Assembly: GCF_018882205.1 (NCBI RefSeq)
Contig: NZ_JACVOU010000002.1
Location: forward strand, 62,001 to 126,000
Reading direction: 5' to 3'
DNA: 64,000 bases
DNA from: Polynucleobacter bastaniensis
GTDB lineage: Bacteria > Pseudomonadota > Gammaproteobacteria > Burkholderiales > Burkholderiaceae
Position numbers and translations under genes: made by a program. A model generated the notes under the pieces. It saw only the letters and a program-made list of their open reading frames with translations, searched no databases and was not told the origin of the DNA. This document shows, piece after piece, positions 39,952-48,660 of the stretch (the first letter of the stretch is position 1; every line of letters starts with the position of its first letter).

Positions 39952-41478
39952 TTGAAAAAGCTTGTTCTCATTCTGGGTGACCAACTTGATATCGATAGCC
40001 CGATATTAAAAAACCTGAATCCCAAGACTGAGCAAGTCGTCATGATTGAGTCTATCGATGAGGCTCAGTATGTTTGGTCGCATAAGGCCAAAATCGTTTT
40101 GTTCTTATCGGCGATGCGGCATTTTGCTGGGCAACTGGAAGAGCAGGGTGTACCGCTGATCTACATTCAGCAGTCTCCAAAGTCAATTGGCGATACGCTA
40201 CGAGAGTTGATTTCCAAGAAAAAATTTACACACTTGCTATGTCTTGAGCCGGGAGAGTATCGACTCAAGTGCGAAATAGAGAATTTGACAACTGAATTAA
40301 GCATCGAATTAGAAATGCAAGAAGATCCCCATTTCTATTGCTCACGCCATGAGTTTGAGAATTGGGTTGCTGGCAAGAAAGAATTGCGTTTGGAGTATTT
40401 CTACCGACTGATGCGTAAGACTCACAATATCTTGGTTGATAAAGAGGGTAATCCGGAAGGTGGTCAGTGGAATTTCGATCGAGACAATCGCAAGCCGTTT
40501 CCGAAAAAAGGACCAGGCTTAATTCCGCCGCCGGAGTTATTTGAGCCCGATGACATTACTCAAGAAGTCATTGCGCTGGTTGAGAAAAATTTCCCCGAAC
40601 ATCCTGGATCTTTGGAACACTTTCAGTGGCCAGTCACACGCGCACAAGCTTTGCAGGCACTTAAAGGCTTTGTGGAGCATCGCTTAGTGACTTTTGGTAT
40701 TCATGAAGATGCGATGTGGACGGATACACCTTTTGGTTGGCACTCCTTACTCTCCAGCTCGATGAACTTAAAGCTGCTCAATCCTAGAGAGGTGATTGCT
40801 GCTGTCCTCAAGGCATGGAAGAAAGACGATTTAGATCTTGCTACTGTAGAGGGATTTATTCGTCAAATCCTAGGTTGGCGAGAATTCGTACGAGGCATGT
40901 ACTACCTTGATATGCCTCAAATGGCTTTAGATAATTTTTATGATCATCAAAATGCATTGCCTTCCTGGTATTGGACTGGCAACACCAAGATGAAGTGTAT
41001 GCAGCAGGCGATAGGCCAAACGTTGGAGTATGGATATGCCCACCATATTCAACGCTTGATGGTGACTGGCAACTTTGCATTGCTCGCAGAAATCTTGCCA
41101 AAAGAGGTTTGTGATTGGTATTTGGCCGTCTATATTGATGCGATTGAGTGGGTGGAGTTGCCCAATACAGCGGGCATGGCCTTATTTGCCAGTGGCGGCC
41201 GCTTTACTAGCAAACCTTACATTGCCAGTGGCGCCTATATTAAGAGAATGAGTAACTATTGCGGCTCCTGCCAATACAAGCCTGATATTCGATTTGGGGA
41301 GGGCGCCTGCCCGATGACTACCCTCTATTGGAACTTCCTCATTAAGCATCGCACCCAATTTGAGGCAAGCCCGCGTACTCGGCTGATGACTGCCAACCTA
41401 TCCCGTATTAGCGATACCGATCAGCAGGCAATCATGCTCCATGCCAAAGGCCTTTTAGGGGATTTAAACTCCCTGTAA
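39952..41478 (+). CDS. FeS-type bacterial cryptochrome/(6-4) photolyase
   Basis: A 508-residue member of the FeS-BCP/PhrB family, which repairs (6-4) photoproducts using FAD. The N-terminal antenna domain begins KLVLILGDQLDIDSP. Four Cys for a 4Fe-4S cluster are visible (TKMKCMQQA, NYCGSCQYKP, EGACPMTT). GWREFVRGMYYLDMP and HHIQRLMVTGNFALLA belong to the FAD domain. The only start that keeps the first strand is TTG at 39952, with a weak ribosome site, so expression may be low or coupled. Confidence 0.9.
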   Translation: MKKLVLILGDQLDIDSPILKNLNPKTEQVVMIESIDEAQYVWSHKAKIVLFLSAMRHFAGQLEEQGVPLIYIQQSPKSIGDTLRELISKKKFTHLLCLEPGEYRLKCEIENLTTELSIELEMQEDPHFYCSRHEFENWVAGKKELRLEYFYRLMRKTHNILVDKEGNPEGGQWNFDRDNRKPFPKKGPGLIPPPELFEPDDITQEVIALVEKNFPEHPGSLEHFQWPVTRAQALQALKGFVEHRLVTFGIHEDAMWTDTPFGWHSLLSSSMNLKLLNPREVIAAVLKAWKKDDLDLATVEGFIRQILGWREFVRGMYYLDMPQMALDNFYDHQNALPSWYWTGNTKMKCMQQAIGQTLEYGYAHHIQRLMVTGNFALLAEILPKEVCDWYLAVYIDAIEWVELPNTAGMALFASGGRFTSKPYIASGAYIKRMSNYCGSCQYKPDIRFGEGACPMTTLYWNFLIKHRTQFEASPRTRLMTANLSRISDTDQQAIMLHAKGLLGDLNSL

Positions 41479-41565
41479 GAGTCTTGCCCTATTTATAGCT
41501 GGAAAAAACGCATTTTGTGAATTTGTGTCACACTTTAACCATATAAATCAGCAGGTTAAAAAGTT

Positions 41566-42018
41566 ATGAGAATTGAAGATACTGATCCAGCGCGACACGC
41601 TGGCATTGAATATCCCATGGAAGTGGGTGCGCCTGTATTTGCACCGATTAAGGTCTTGGAAGAAAAAGACAAGGCAGTCAATGTCGCACGCCAGAACGCA
41701 AAGCTTGAGTACGATCGCATCATGGAGCAAGCTGAAGTATTAATGAAGCAGGCGCGGTCTCTTCAGGCTCGTTTGGATGCCACAGAAATGGTTCATAGTG
41801 CCAAATTTAGTTTTAATCCCCTCCATGGAAAAACCTACCATCTCTACTTTGATAGCCGCATTGGCACAAATGTATTGATTCAGAATGGACCTGATCAATG
41901 GAGTTGCGGTATTCCGGATGCCTGGACTTATTCGATGGCTGTCAAAAAGCTTGGGGATAGTACCTGGGCTATCGTTGAGGAGGAAGAGACTGTCTCTTCC
42001 TCTGTTGCAGTAAGATAA
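41566..42018 (+). CDS. DUF2452 family protein
   Basis: A 150-residue protein with KFSFNPLHGKTYHLYFDS, the DUF2452 core, preceded by a helical coiled segment (YDRIMEQAEVLMKQARSLQARLDA). Cytoplasmic, no enzyme motif. It stands alone between the photolyase and the quinone reductase. Confidence 0.8.
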   Translation: MRIEDTDPARHAGIEYPMEVGAPVFAPIKVLEEKDKAVNVARQNAKLEYDRIMEQAEVLMKQARSLQARLDATEMVHSAKFSFNPLHGKTYHLYFDSRIGTNVLIQNGPDQWSCGIPDAWTYSMAVKKLGDSTWAIVEEEETVSSSVAVR

Positions 42019-42046
42019 TTTTTTTATAAAAATAATAAGGTGACTT

Positions 42047-43027
42047 GTGACAACTGCTCGAATTGTTAGTCTTTCAGAACTCGGCAACGCCGATGTGATT
42101 CAATTAATCGATAAAGAGCTTCCAGCTCCAGGTAAAGGCGAAGTGCAACTTCGTCAAACTGCTATTGGTTTTAACTTTATTGATGTGTACCAGCGCTCTG
42201 GTTATTATCCTTTGGAATTACCAACTGGCTTGGGTCATGAGGCAGTGGGTGTGGTTGAGGCGCTTGGTGAAGGTGTTACTCGATTCAAGCTAGGCGATCG
42301 TGTGGCCTACATGAATGCTGGTATTGGTGCTTATGCCAGTGCGCGCAATGTTGCAGTCGATAAGTTGGTTTCAGTGCCAGACAATGTATCTGATGAAACT
42401 GCTGCTGCTGTGTTTTTCAAGGCCATGACTGCCCAATATTTAGTTCAAAAAACCTATAAGGTGAAATCTGGGGATGTCGTCTTAGTTCATGCTGCCGCCG
42501 GCGGTGTTGGTCAAATTCTATCGGGATGGGCAAAATCTTTGGGTGCCTTTGTAGTGGGTACCGTAGGATCTGAAGCCAAGTTTGCTGCAGCAAAAGAAGC
42601 AGGCTGTGATGCTGTAGTGGACTACTCAAAACCCAATTGGGTCGAAGAGTTTATGAAGGCAACAGGCGGTCGTAAAGCGAATGTGGTTTATGACTCGGTT
42701 GCCAAGACTACTTTCTTGGGATCACTTGATTGTGCCGCACCATTTGGCATGGTGGCTTTATTTGGCGCCGCCTCTGGACCTGCTCCTGAGATTCAGCCAG
42801 AGATTCTGAATAAGAAAGGTTGCCTCTTCTTAACTAGACCCTCCGTATTCCCGCACAACGCCACTCCCGAGTTGCTACAAGAAAATGCTCGCGCAGTATT
42901 TGATGCGATTGCACAAGGTCGTGTGAAAGTGCAGATTGGCGCCAAGTTTAAGCTCGAGCAGGCTGTTGAAGCTCATAAAGCTGCAGAAGGCAGAAAAGTT
43001 TCGGGCGCGATCGTCATTACCCCGTAA
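42047..43027 (+). CDS. NADPH:quinone reductase, zinc-independent MDR family
   Basis: A 326-residue QOR enzyme. GLGHEAVGVVEALGEGV is the MDR structural loop without zinc Cys, and VLVHAAAGGVGQILSGWAKSLGA is the NADPH-binding Rossmann turn. The start is GTG at 42047 with AAGGTG upstream. It reduces quinones one electron at a time. A strong terminator follows. Confidence 0.92.
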   Translation: MTTARIVSLSELGNADVIQLIDKELPAPGKGEVQLRQTAIGFNFIDVYQRSGYYPLELPTGLGHEAVGVVEALGEGVTRFKLGDRVAYMNAGIGAYASARNVAVDKLVSVPDNVSDETAAAVFFKAMTAQYLVQKTYKVKSGDVVLVHAAAGGVGQILSGWAKSLGAFVVGTVGSEAKFAAAKEAGCDAVVDYSKPNWVEEFMKATGGRKANVVYDSVAKTTFLGSLDCAAPFGMVALFGAASGPAPEIQPEILNKKGCLFLTRPSVFPHNATPELLQENARAVFDAIAQGRVKVQIGAKFKLEQAVEAHKAAEGRKVSGAIVITP

Positions 43028-43047
43028 ACGAAATGCTGAGTTATGAG

Positions 43048-43072
43048 AACCCCGCTACGGCGGGGTTTTTTA
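43048..43072 (+). terminator. Strong rho-independent terminator
   Basis: AACCCCGC and GCGGGGTT form an 8-bp stem with a TACG tetraloop, followed by TTTT and ATT. It ends the quinone reductase transcript. Confidence 0.9.
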
Positions 43073-43191
43073 TTGGAGACATGCAATATCTATAAATTGA
43101 TGCAGTGCCATATAAACTCCGTTTCAAAAACTCAATTCCACTTTCTCCGCTATAGTTTGACTAGATAAGTCATAAAAACTTGGAGGCAGTA

Positions 43192-44049
43192 ATGCGTAAA
43201 TATATTTTGTCGGACTCTTTTTTAGCTGGGATTGCTGCTGCATTCTTACTGGCTTCCCCAGTATCTGCCCAAGCTCAAGCGCCTGGTAAATCTAGTGCAC
43301 AGCCCGTAACAGAAGTTCTGTGGTTAGGACAGGCTGGATTTCGTATTAAAAGTCCTGGTGGCAAGGCCATCTTGATCGACCCATGGATTACTGGCGGTCC
43401 TAAAACCCCCGCCATTTATAAGAACGATTTAAATGCTATCGGCCCAATTGATTTGTTATTGGTGACGCATGCCCACGTCGACCATATTGGCGATGCACCC
43501 GCGCTTGCAAAAATGAATAACACTAAGTTATACGGACCTGCAGATATGGTGACCCCATTAATTACTCTGGGAGTATTGCCAGCTGATCTTGGTTATCGCT
43601 TTAACAAAACTGGTCGTGTCACACCATTACCTGGCATTAAGGTGACGGCAGTGAAGGCTGAGCACTCCTCCTTGCTGGTATGGAAGAATCCGGCAACTGA
43701 AAAGATGGAGTCGCACGCAGCGGGTGAAGCGATGGCCTACATCATTGAGCTTGAGAATGGCTTCAAAATTTGGCACATGGGTGATACAGGACTTTTTGGT
43801 GATATGAAATTTATTGGCGAACATTACAAGCCAGATTTAGTCATGATCCCTATTGGTGGTAATTTCACTATGGCACCAGATGATGCTGCTTATGCCTTAC
43901 GTACCTGGGTAAAACCAAAAATGGTGATACCAATGCATTACAACTCCAATCCATTGACTAAGGGTACCTTGGCTGAATTTCAAGAGGCCATGAAGGGCAG
44001 TGCAATTAAGATCATTCCCATGACTGAAGGGCAGACAGTTCAGTTCTAA
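43192..44049 (+). CDS. Exported metal-dependent hydrolase, MBL fold
   Basis: A 285-residue metallo-beta-lactamase-fold protein of the UPF0173 type with a signal peptide (ending SPVSAQAQA). LLVTHAHVDHIGDAP is the His-x-His-x-Asp-His metal motif, HMGDTGLFGDMKFI gives the Asp bridge and PMHYNSNP the late His. ATG at 43192 follows GGAGG; the upstream in-frame ATG at 43180 lacks one. Substrate unknown. Confidence 0.87.
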   Translation: MRKYILSDSFLAGIAAAFLLASPVSAQAQAPGKSSAQPVTEVLWLGQAGFRIKSPGGKAILIDPWITGGPKTPAIYKNDLNAIGPIDLLLVTHAHVDHIGDAPALAKMNNTKLYGPADMVTPLITLGVLPADLGYRFNKTGRVTPLPGIKVTAVKAEHSSLLVWKNPATEKMESHAAGEAMAYIIELENGFKIWHMGDTGLFGDMKFIGEHYKPDLVMIPIGGNFTMAPDDAAYALRTWVKPKMVIPMHYNSNPLTKGTLAEFQEAMKGSAIKIIPMTEGQTVQF

Positions 44050-44080
44050 TTAATAGAATGCACTGTTCAATAGGATTTTT

Positions 44081-44815
44081 ATGAATTCTGTTTCACCTGA
44101 AGTCAGGATGCAACTCGCGCCTAATGGCGTTCTATCTGCTGCGGTGTATTTAGGTAACTTCTTATTGGTTACCGGTCGGTCGTCTTCTGGCGAGCCTACT
44201 GGGATTGCGCCTGATATCTGCCGAGCGATTGCAAAAAGTTTAGGTGTCGAAATAAGCTTGCTGGGCTTCAACACGCAAGACGAGGTCGTCGAGGCCGCGG
44301 TCAGCGGCAGATGTGGCATCTCCTTATTAGGCTCTGACCCCGCGCGCGCTCAGAAGGTCACTTTTACTCCTGCTTATGTCGAGCTAGAGGCTTGCTATTT
44401 GGTTCCCGCTAACTCCCTTATTACTGAGTTGTCACAGGTAGATCAGCCAGGAGTGAGGATTGCATCTTTTTACAAAAGTGCATACGACCTGTGGCTGCAG
44501 CGTAATCTCAAGCATGCCAGCTTAGTACATGCTGATAGTGTGAAAGCCAGTAATGAATTGTTTGTCAGTCAGAAATTAGATGCTTTGGCAGGCTTGAAGA
44601 CTGGCCTAGTTGCTGCTGCTCAAGATATTCCTGGCTCCAGAATTCTGGATGGCCAATTTACTGGAATACAGCAGGCGATTGCCACACAAAAAACTCACCT
44701 AGAGTCGATTGAGTTTTTGAATGCTTGTGTAGAAGAATTCATTAGATCTGGTTTGGTGGCTGATCTCATTCGTCAATATCAGGTGCAAGGCCTATCAGTT
44801 GCACCACTTCCTTAA
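44081..44815 (+). CDS. Family 3 solute-binding-like protein without signal peptide
   Basis: A 244-residue protein with the amino-acid receptor fold: GEPTGIAPDICRAIAKSLGVEISLLGF and GRCGISLLGSDPARAQKVTFTPAY. No signal peptide or lipobox is present at the start, so it would be cytoplasmic or poorly exported. That is odd for a receptor. It sits between a metallo-hydrolase and a TctC receptor and may be a ligand sensor rather than a transporter part. Confidence 0.8.
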   Translation: MNSVSPEVRMQLAPNGVLSAAVYLGNFLLVTGRSSSGEPTGIAPDICRAIAKSLGVEISLLGFNTQDEVVEAAVSGRCGISLLGSDPARAQKVTFTPAYVELEACYLVPANSLITELSQVDQPGVRIASFYKSAYDLWLQRNLKHASLVHADSVKASNELFVSQKLDALAGLKTGLVAAAQDIPGSRILDGQFTGIQQAIATQKTHLESIEFLNACVEEFIRSGLVADLIRQYQVQGLSVAPLP

Positions 44816-44834
44816 ATATCTTCAGAAAAATAAT

Positions 44835-45803
44835 ATGCAAAATTTTTTCCTGGCTCTCATTTTGGGCTCAAGTTTATTTACTCAAGCTGCGATTGCTCAA
44901 GTAGCTACTTATCCAAATCATCAAATTAAAATCATCTCTCCATTTGCTACCGGTGGTATCGCTGATGGGTTTTCACGAATCATTGCCCAGGGATTAAGCG
45001 AGGCTTTTGGGCAGCCAGTGATAGTAGAAAACAAAACGGGTGGTGGAGGTAATATCGGGGCTGATTTTGTGGCTAAATCACCGCCAGATGGCTACACCTT
45101 GATCATGGGTAGTATTGGTACTCATGCAGTAAATCCTTACCTAGTGAAGAGCATGCCCTATGACCCCTTCAAGGATTTTGTGCCAGTAGCTTTTGTGCTC
45201 GATGCCGAAGGTTTGTTGGCGGTGAATCCTAGCGTCCCGGTAAAAAATGTCAGTGAGCTCATTAGCTACATCAAAGCTAACCCAGGAAAAGTATCTTACG
45301 GGTCGGGTGGTATCGGTACCGCTAGTCATTTGGCGGGAGAGCTTTTTATTCTCACCGCAAAGGTGGATATGACCCACATTCCTTACAAAGGAAATGCATT
45401 GGCGATTACGGATTTGATTGGCGGCCAAACTCAATTAATGTTCGCCACGATGCCTACCATTCTGCCTTATGTAAAGAGCGATAAATTACGTGGCCTAGCG
45501 GTAACAGGCGCCACTAGAGATCCTTCAATGCCAGATTTGCCGAGTATGAGTGAGACGCTACCTGGATTCGATGTCAAAAATTGGATTGGCTTATTTGCCC
45601 CTGCGGGCACTCCTCCTGTAATTGTGAAGAAGCTCAATGCGGAAGTGGGAAAAATTATGCAACAGCCAGCCGTGCAGAAAAAGCTGGAGTCAGAAGGGGC
45701 AAAGTATTACGCTATGTCACCCGAAGCTTTTGGAGCGTTTCAGAAGAAGGAATCAGTCCGCTGGGGCAAGATTATTAAAAGTGCTGGTATTAAGCCTGAA
45801 TAG
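44835..45803 (+). CDS. TctC/Bug-family solute-binding protein
   Basis: A 322-residue periplasmic receptor with a signal peptide (NFFLALILGSSLFTQAAIAQ). YPNHQIKIISPFATGGIADGFSR, VENKTGGGGNIGADFVAKSPPDGYT and MTHIPYKGNALAITDLIGGQ are Bug motifs. ATG 44835 is chosen because the signal peptide begins there; an upstream in-frame start overlaps the previous gene. Ligand unknown. Confidence 0.9.
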   Translation: MQNFFLALILGSSLFTQAAIAQVATYPNHQIKIISPFATGGIADGFSRIIAQGLSEAFGQPVIVENKTGGGGNIGADFVAKSPPDGYTLIMGSIGTHAVNPYLVKSMPYDPFKDFVPVAFVLDAEGLLAVNPSVPVKNVSELISYIKANPGKVSYGSGGIGTASHLAGELFILTAKVDMTHIPYKGNALAITDLIGGQTQLMFATMPTILPYVKSDKLRGLAVTGATRDPSMPDLPSMSETLPGFDVKNWIGLFAPAGTPPVIVKKLNAEVGKIMQQPAVQKKLESEGAKYYAMSPEAFGAFQKKESVRWGKIIKSAGIKPE

Positions 45804-45967
45804 CATCCTGATTCAAGTGAGGGGCGCTTCCCCTCATTCCGCATATAATTGTCTAAGCGCTTGAATTAAAAGAAATTTATTCTTTAAACCCTGTTTTAGG
45901 TAGTTTGACAGCCCCAAGTGGGTCTTAGACAATGCCTGAGGTGGTTTGATTCAAGCCATTGCTTCCA

Positions 45968-46615
45968 ATGACAACGACCATTTCCTCCTTCCCAGCATCT
46001 GTAAGCGCAGCCCTCGAGGCTCGGGAAATTACTTGTGTGCGCGGTGATAGGGAACTTTTCTCAGGCCTTAATCTTCAGTTATTTGCTGGGCATTGCCTCC
46101 ATGTTCGCGGCGAAAATGGCGTTGGTAAAACAAGCCTCTTGCGCTTACTCACCGGTTTGGCTTCTCCTGAGTCTGGAGAGGTGCTTTGGTGTGGTCATCC
46201 CATTAAAGAACAGGCATCGGAGTATCACAGCAAACTATTATTTTTGGGTCACCGCGATGCACTAAAAGAAGACCTCAGTGCGATTGAAAATTTGAGTATG
46301 TATGCGGCGATCGATGGCATTGCGCTCTCTGAGCAAGATGCGTTTGCTAGCTTATGGCGATTTGGCCTGAAGGGGCGCGAAGATTTGCCTGTCAATTATT
46401 TATCAGCCGGACAGAAGAAACGTGTTTTGATGGCGCGCATGCTAACGCGACGGGCGCAGGTTTGGATTTTGGATGAACCCTTTAACGCCTTAGACAGCCA
46501 TGCCGTGGGGGAGTTACAAGATCTGATCGTTGAGCATCTTCAGGGCAATGGCTTGGTCGTACTGACAAGTCATCAGCCCTTGGCTATTCCCGGTCTACGA
46601 GTATTGGATCTATGA
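45968..46615 (+). CDS. ccmA: Heme exporter ATP-binding protein CcmA
   Basis: A 215-residue ABC ATPase, first gene of the nine-gene cytochrome c maturation operon (system I). Walker A is GENGVGKTSLL, the signature YLSAGQKKR and Walker B VWILDEPFNAL. It powers release of holo-CcmE from CcmC. ATG 45968 is preferred over an in-frame TTG nine bases before. A possible -10 (TATAAT at about 45844) lies upstream. Confidence 0.93.
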   Translation: MTTTISSFPASVSAALEAREITCVRGDRELFSGLNLQLFAGHCLHVRGENGVGKTSLLRLLTGLASPESGEVLWCGHPIKEQASEYHSKLLFLGHRDALKEDLSAIENLSMYAAIDGIALSEQDAFASLWRFGLKGREDLPVNYLSAGQKKRVLMARMLTRRAQVWILDEPFNALDSHAVGELQDLIVEHLQGNGLVVLTSHQPLAIPGLRVLDL

Positions 46616-47277
46616 ACGCTTTTATCGCCATCGTCCATCGCGATCTGTTGCTAGTAATGCGTCGCAAGAGCGAGGTCCTTACTGCCTTGTTCTTCTTTGT
46701 CATTGTGACGAGCTTATTTCCATTGGGAATTGGTGCTGATACTGCCTTGCTAAGAAAGATTGCACCTGGCGTGATTTGGGTTGCGGCTTTACTCTCAACC
46801 TTGCTGGGTTTGCAGCGGATGTTTGCAGCGGATTACGCAGACGGCACCCTAGAGCAACTGGTCTTGTCCCCGAATTCATTTACCGCCTTAGTCTTTGGCA
46901 AGATCGTCGCCCATTGGCTGGTGTGTGGACTGCCCTTAGTTTTATTAGCGCCGGTGATCGGCATTCAGTTTGACTTAGATGCCCAGTCTTTAAAGGTGCT
47001 GATGGCAGCCTTATTGCTCGGAACACCTGTTTTATCATTGCTGGGCTCAGTTGGGGCGGCCCTCACTCTTGGGGTAAGGGGTGGTAGCGTATTGATGAGT
47101 TTGTTGATCTTGCCGCTCTATATTCCGGTGTTAATTTTTGGGGCAGGTGCCGTATACGCTAGCAGTGTAGGGCTCGAAATCACGGGGTATTTTTCACTGT
47201 TAGGCGCTTTATTGATTTTGGCATTAGCATTTGTACCTTGGGTCAGTGCGAGCGCTGTAAAGATTGCTATCGAATGA
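46612..47277 (+). CDS. ccmB: Heme exporter membrane protein CcmB
   Basis: A 221-residue protein with six membrane helices. AIVHRDLLLVMRRKSEVLTALFFFVIVTSLFPLGIG opens it as in CcmB, and ADYADGTLEQLVL is a family landmark. It works with CcmA as the ABC half-transporter. The start overlaps the ccmA stop by four bases. Confidence 0.93.
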   Translation: MNAFIAIVHRDLLLVMRRKSEVLTALFFFVIVTSLFPLGIGADTALLRKIAPGVIWVAALLSTLLGLQRMFAADYADGTLEQLVLSPNSFTALVFGKIVAHWLVCGLPLVLLAPVIGIQFDLDAQSLKVLMAALLLGTPVLSLLGSVGAALTLGVRGGSVLMSLLILPLYIPVLIFGAGAVYASSVGLEITGYFSLLGALLILALAFVPWVSASAVKIAIE

Positions 47278-48044
47278 GTAATGTAAATAATTTATCTTCT
47301 GGTCAAGTGACAAACTGGTTCAAATTCTCGAGTCCGAGTGCTTTTTATCCGCTGGCTGGAAAAATGATTCCTTGGTTTTGGGCGCTCACCATTATTTTTG
47401 GAGTTGCCGGCTTGTGGGTGAGTTTCTTTGTGGCGCCAGTCGATGCAGTGCAAGGTCAGGGATACCGCATTATTTTTGTTCACGTACCCGTATCTTGGAT
47501 GTCCATGTTCATCTATGTGGTGATGGCTGCATGGGCGGGATTAGGTCTGATATTTAATACTCGCCTATCAGCCATGATGGCTCAAGCCCTAGCTCCGATT
47601 GGAGCCTGGATGGCTTTCTTATCTCTGTGGACTGGTGCATTTTGGGGTAAGCCGATGTGGGGTGCTTGGTGGGTATGGGATGCACGCTTAACTTCGGAAT
47701 TAATCCTACTTTTCTTGTATCTCGGTTTTATCGCCCTGCAGGCCTCTATTGATAATGTCCGCCGTGCCGATAAAGCAGGCGCTATCCTGGCCTTGGTAGG
47801 CGTGGTGAATGTGCCTATTATTTATTTTTCAGTGAAATGGTGGAATACCTTGCATCAAGGCGCTTCTGTTTCGCTCACTAAAGCACCAGCCATGGCCCAG
47901 ACCATGCTTTGGGGGATGTTGTTAATGGCTTTATGCTTATGGATGTACTCAATTGCAGTAGGGTTAATGCGTGTGCGTGCCATCATTTTGGAGCGTGAGG
48001 CTCATACTGATTGGGTTAGGCAATTAAATGAGGTGAAGCAGTAA
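47274..48044 (+). CDS. ccmC: Heme-handling protein CcmC
   Basis: A 256-residue six-helix protein that loads heme on CcmE. IIFVHVPVSWMSMFIYV carries the first periplasmic His, and GKPMWGAWWVWDARLTSELILLFLY is the WWD domain, with the second His in WWNTLHQGASVSL. ATG 47274 overlaps the ccmB stop (ATGA). Confidence 0.93.
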   Translation: MSNVNNLSSGQVTNWFKFSSPSAFYPLAGKMIPWFWALTIIFGVAGLWVSFFVAPVDAVQGQGYRIIFVHVPVSWMSMFIYVVMAAWAGLGLIFNTRLSAMMAQALAPIGAWMAFLSLWTGAFWGKPMWGAWWVWDARLTSELILLFLYLGFIALQASIDNVRRADKAGAILALVGVVNVPIIYFSVKWWNTLHQGASVSLTKAPAMAQTMLWGMLLMALCLWMYSIAVGLMRVRAIILEREAHTDWVRQLNEVKQ

Positions 48045-48232
48045 TGTGGAATAGTTCGGCTGAATTTTTTGCCATGGGTGGTTATGCCCTCTATGTATGG
48101 TGCAGCTTTGGTGCCTGTGCTCTGGTGTTCTTATTAGAACCCCTGGCTATTCGCGCGCGCCACAAGACCATCGTACGCAGACTGCAACGTGAAGTGTTAG
48201 CGGAGCAGTTTGATCAAAAGGGCGGCAAGTGA
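48044..48232 (+). CDS. ccmD: Heme exporter protein CcmD
   Basis: A 62-residue single-span protein. [29 protein letters not shown] is the helix, followed by a basic cytoplasmic tail. It stabilises the CcmABC-CcmE complex. It starts on the last base of the ccmC stop. Confidence 0.88.
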   Translation: MWNSSAEFFAMGGYALYVWCSFGACALVFLLEPLAIRARHKTIVRRLQREVLAEQFDQKGGK

Positions 48233-48660
48233 AACCAAGACACAAGCGAGCTGCCATTATTATTGGTGCACTGATTGCCATTAGCATCGCAGCAGTATTA
48301 ATTTTGAATGCCCTCAACAGCAATATTGCGCTGTATGTCACCCCGAGTGAGGTGGCTGCTGGTAAGTCGCCAGCGGGTCAAGTTTTCCGTATTGGTGGCA
48401 TGGTCAAGGATGGATCGGTTAAGCGAGACGGTTTAACGGTGAACTTTGTGATTACCGATATGGTGAAAGATATTCCGGTGGCCTACACTGGCATTCTTCC
48501 GGATTTGTTTAAAGAGGGTAAGGGCGCAGTCATTCAAGGTCGCCTTGATCCAAGTGGAAAATTCGTTGCGAGTGAAGTATTGGCTAAGCATGATGAGAAC
48601 TATATGCCTCCAGAGGCAAAGCATGCTTTAGAGCAGGCTCAAAAAAATGGAAATAAATAA
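48229..48660 (+). CDS. ccmE: Heme chaperone CcmE
   Basis: A 143-residue membrane-anchored OB-fold protein that carries heme covalently. One N-terminal helix (residues 8-30) is followed by the periplasmic barrel. [12 protein letters not shown] contains the heme-binding His121 and Tyr125. Start is GTG, coupled to ccmD. Confidence 0.93.
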   Translation: MKPRHKRAAIIIGALIAISIAAVLILNALNSNIALYVTPSEVAAGKSPAGQVFRIGGMVKDGSVKRDGLTVNFVITDMVKDIPVAYTGILPDLFKEGKGAVIQGRLDPSGKFVASEVLAKHDENYMPPEAKHALEQAQKNGNK

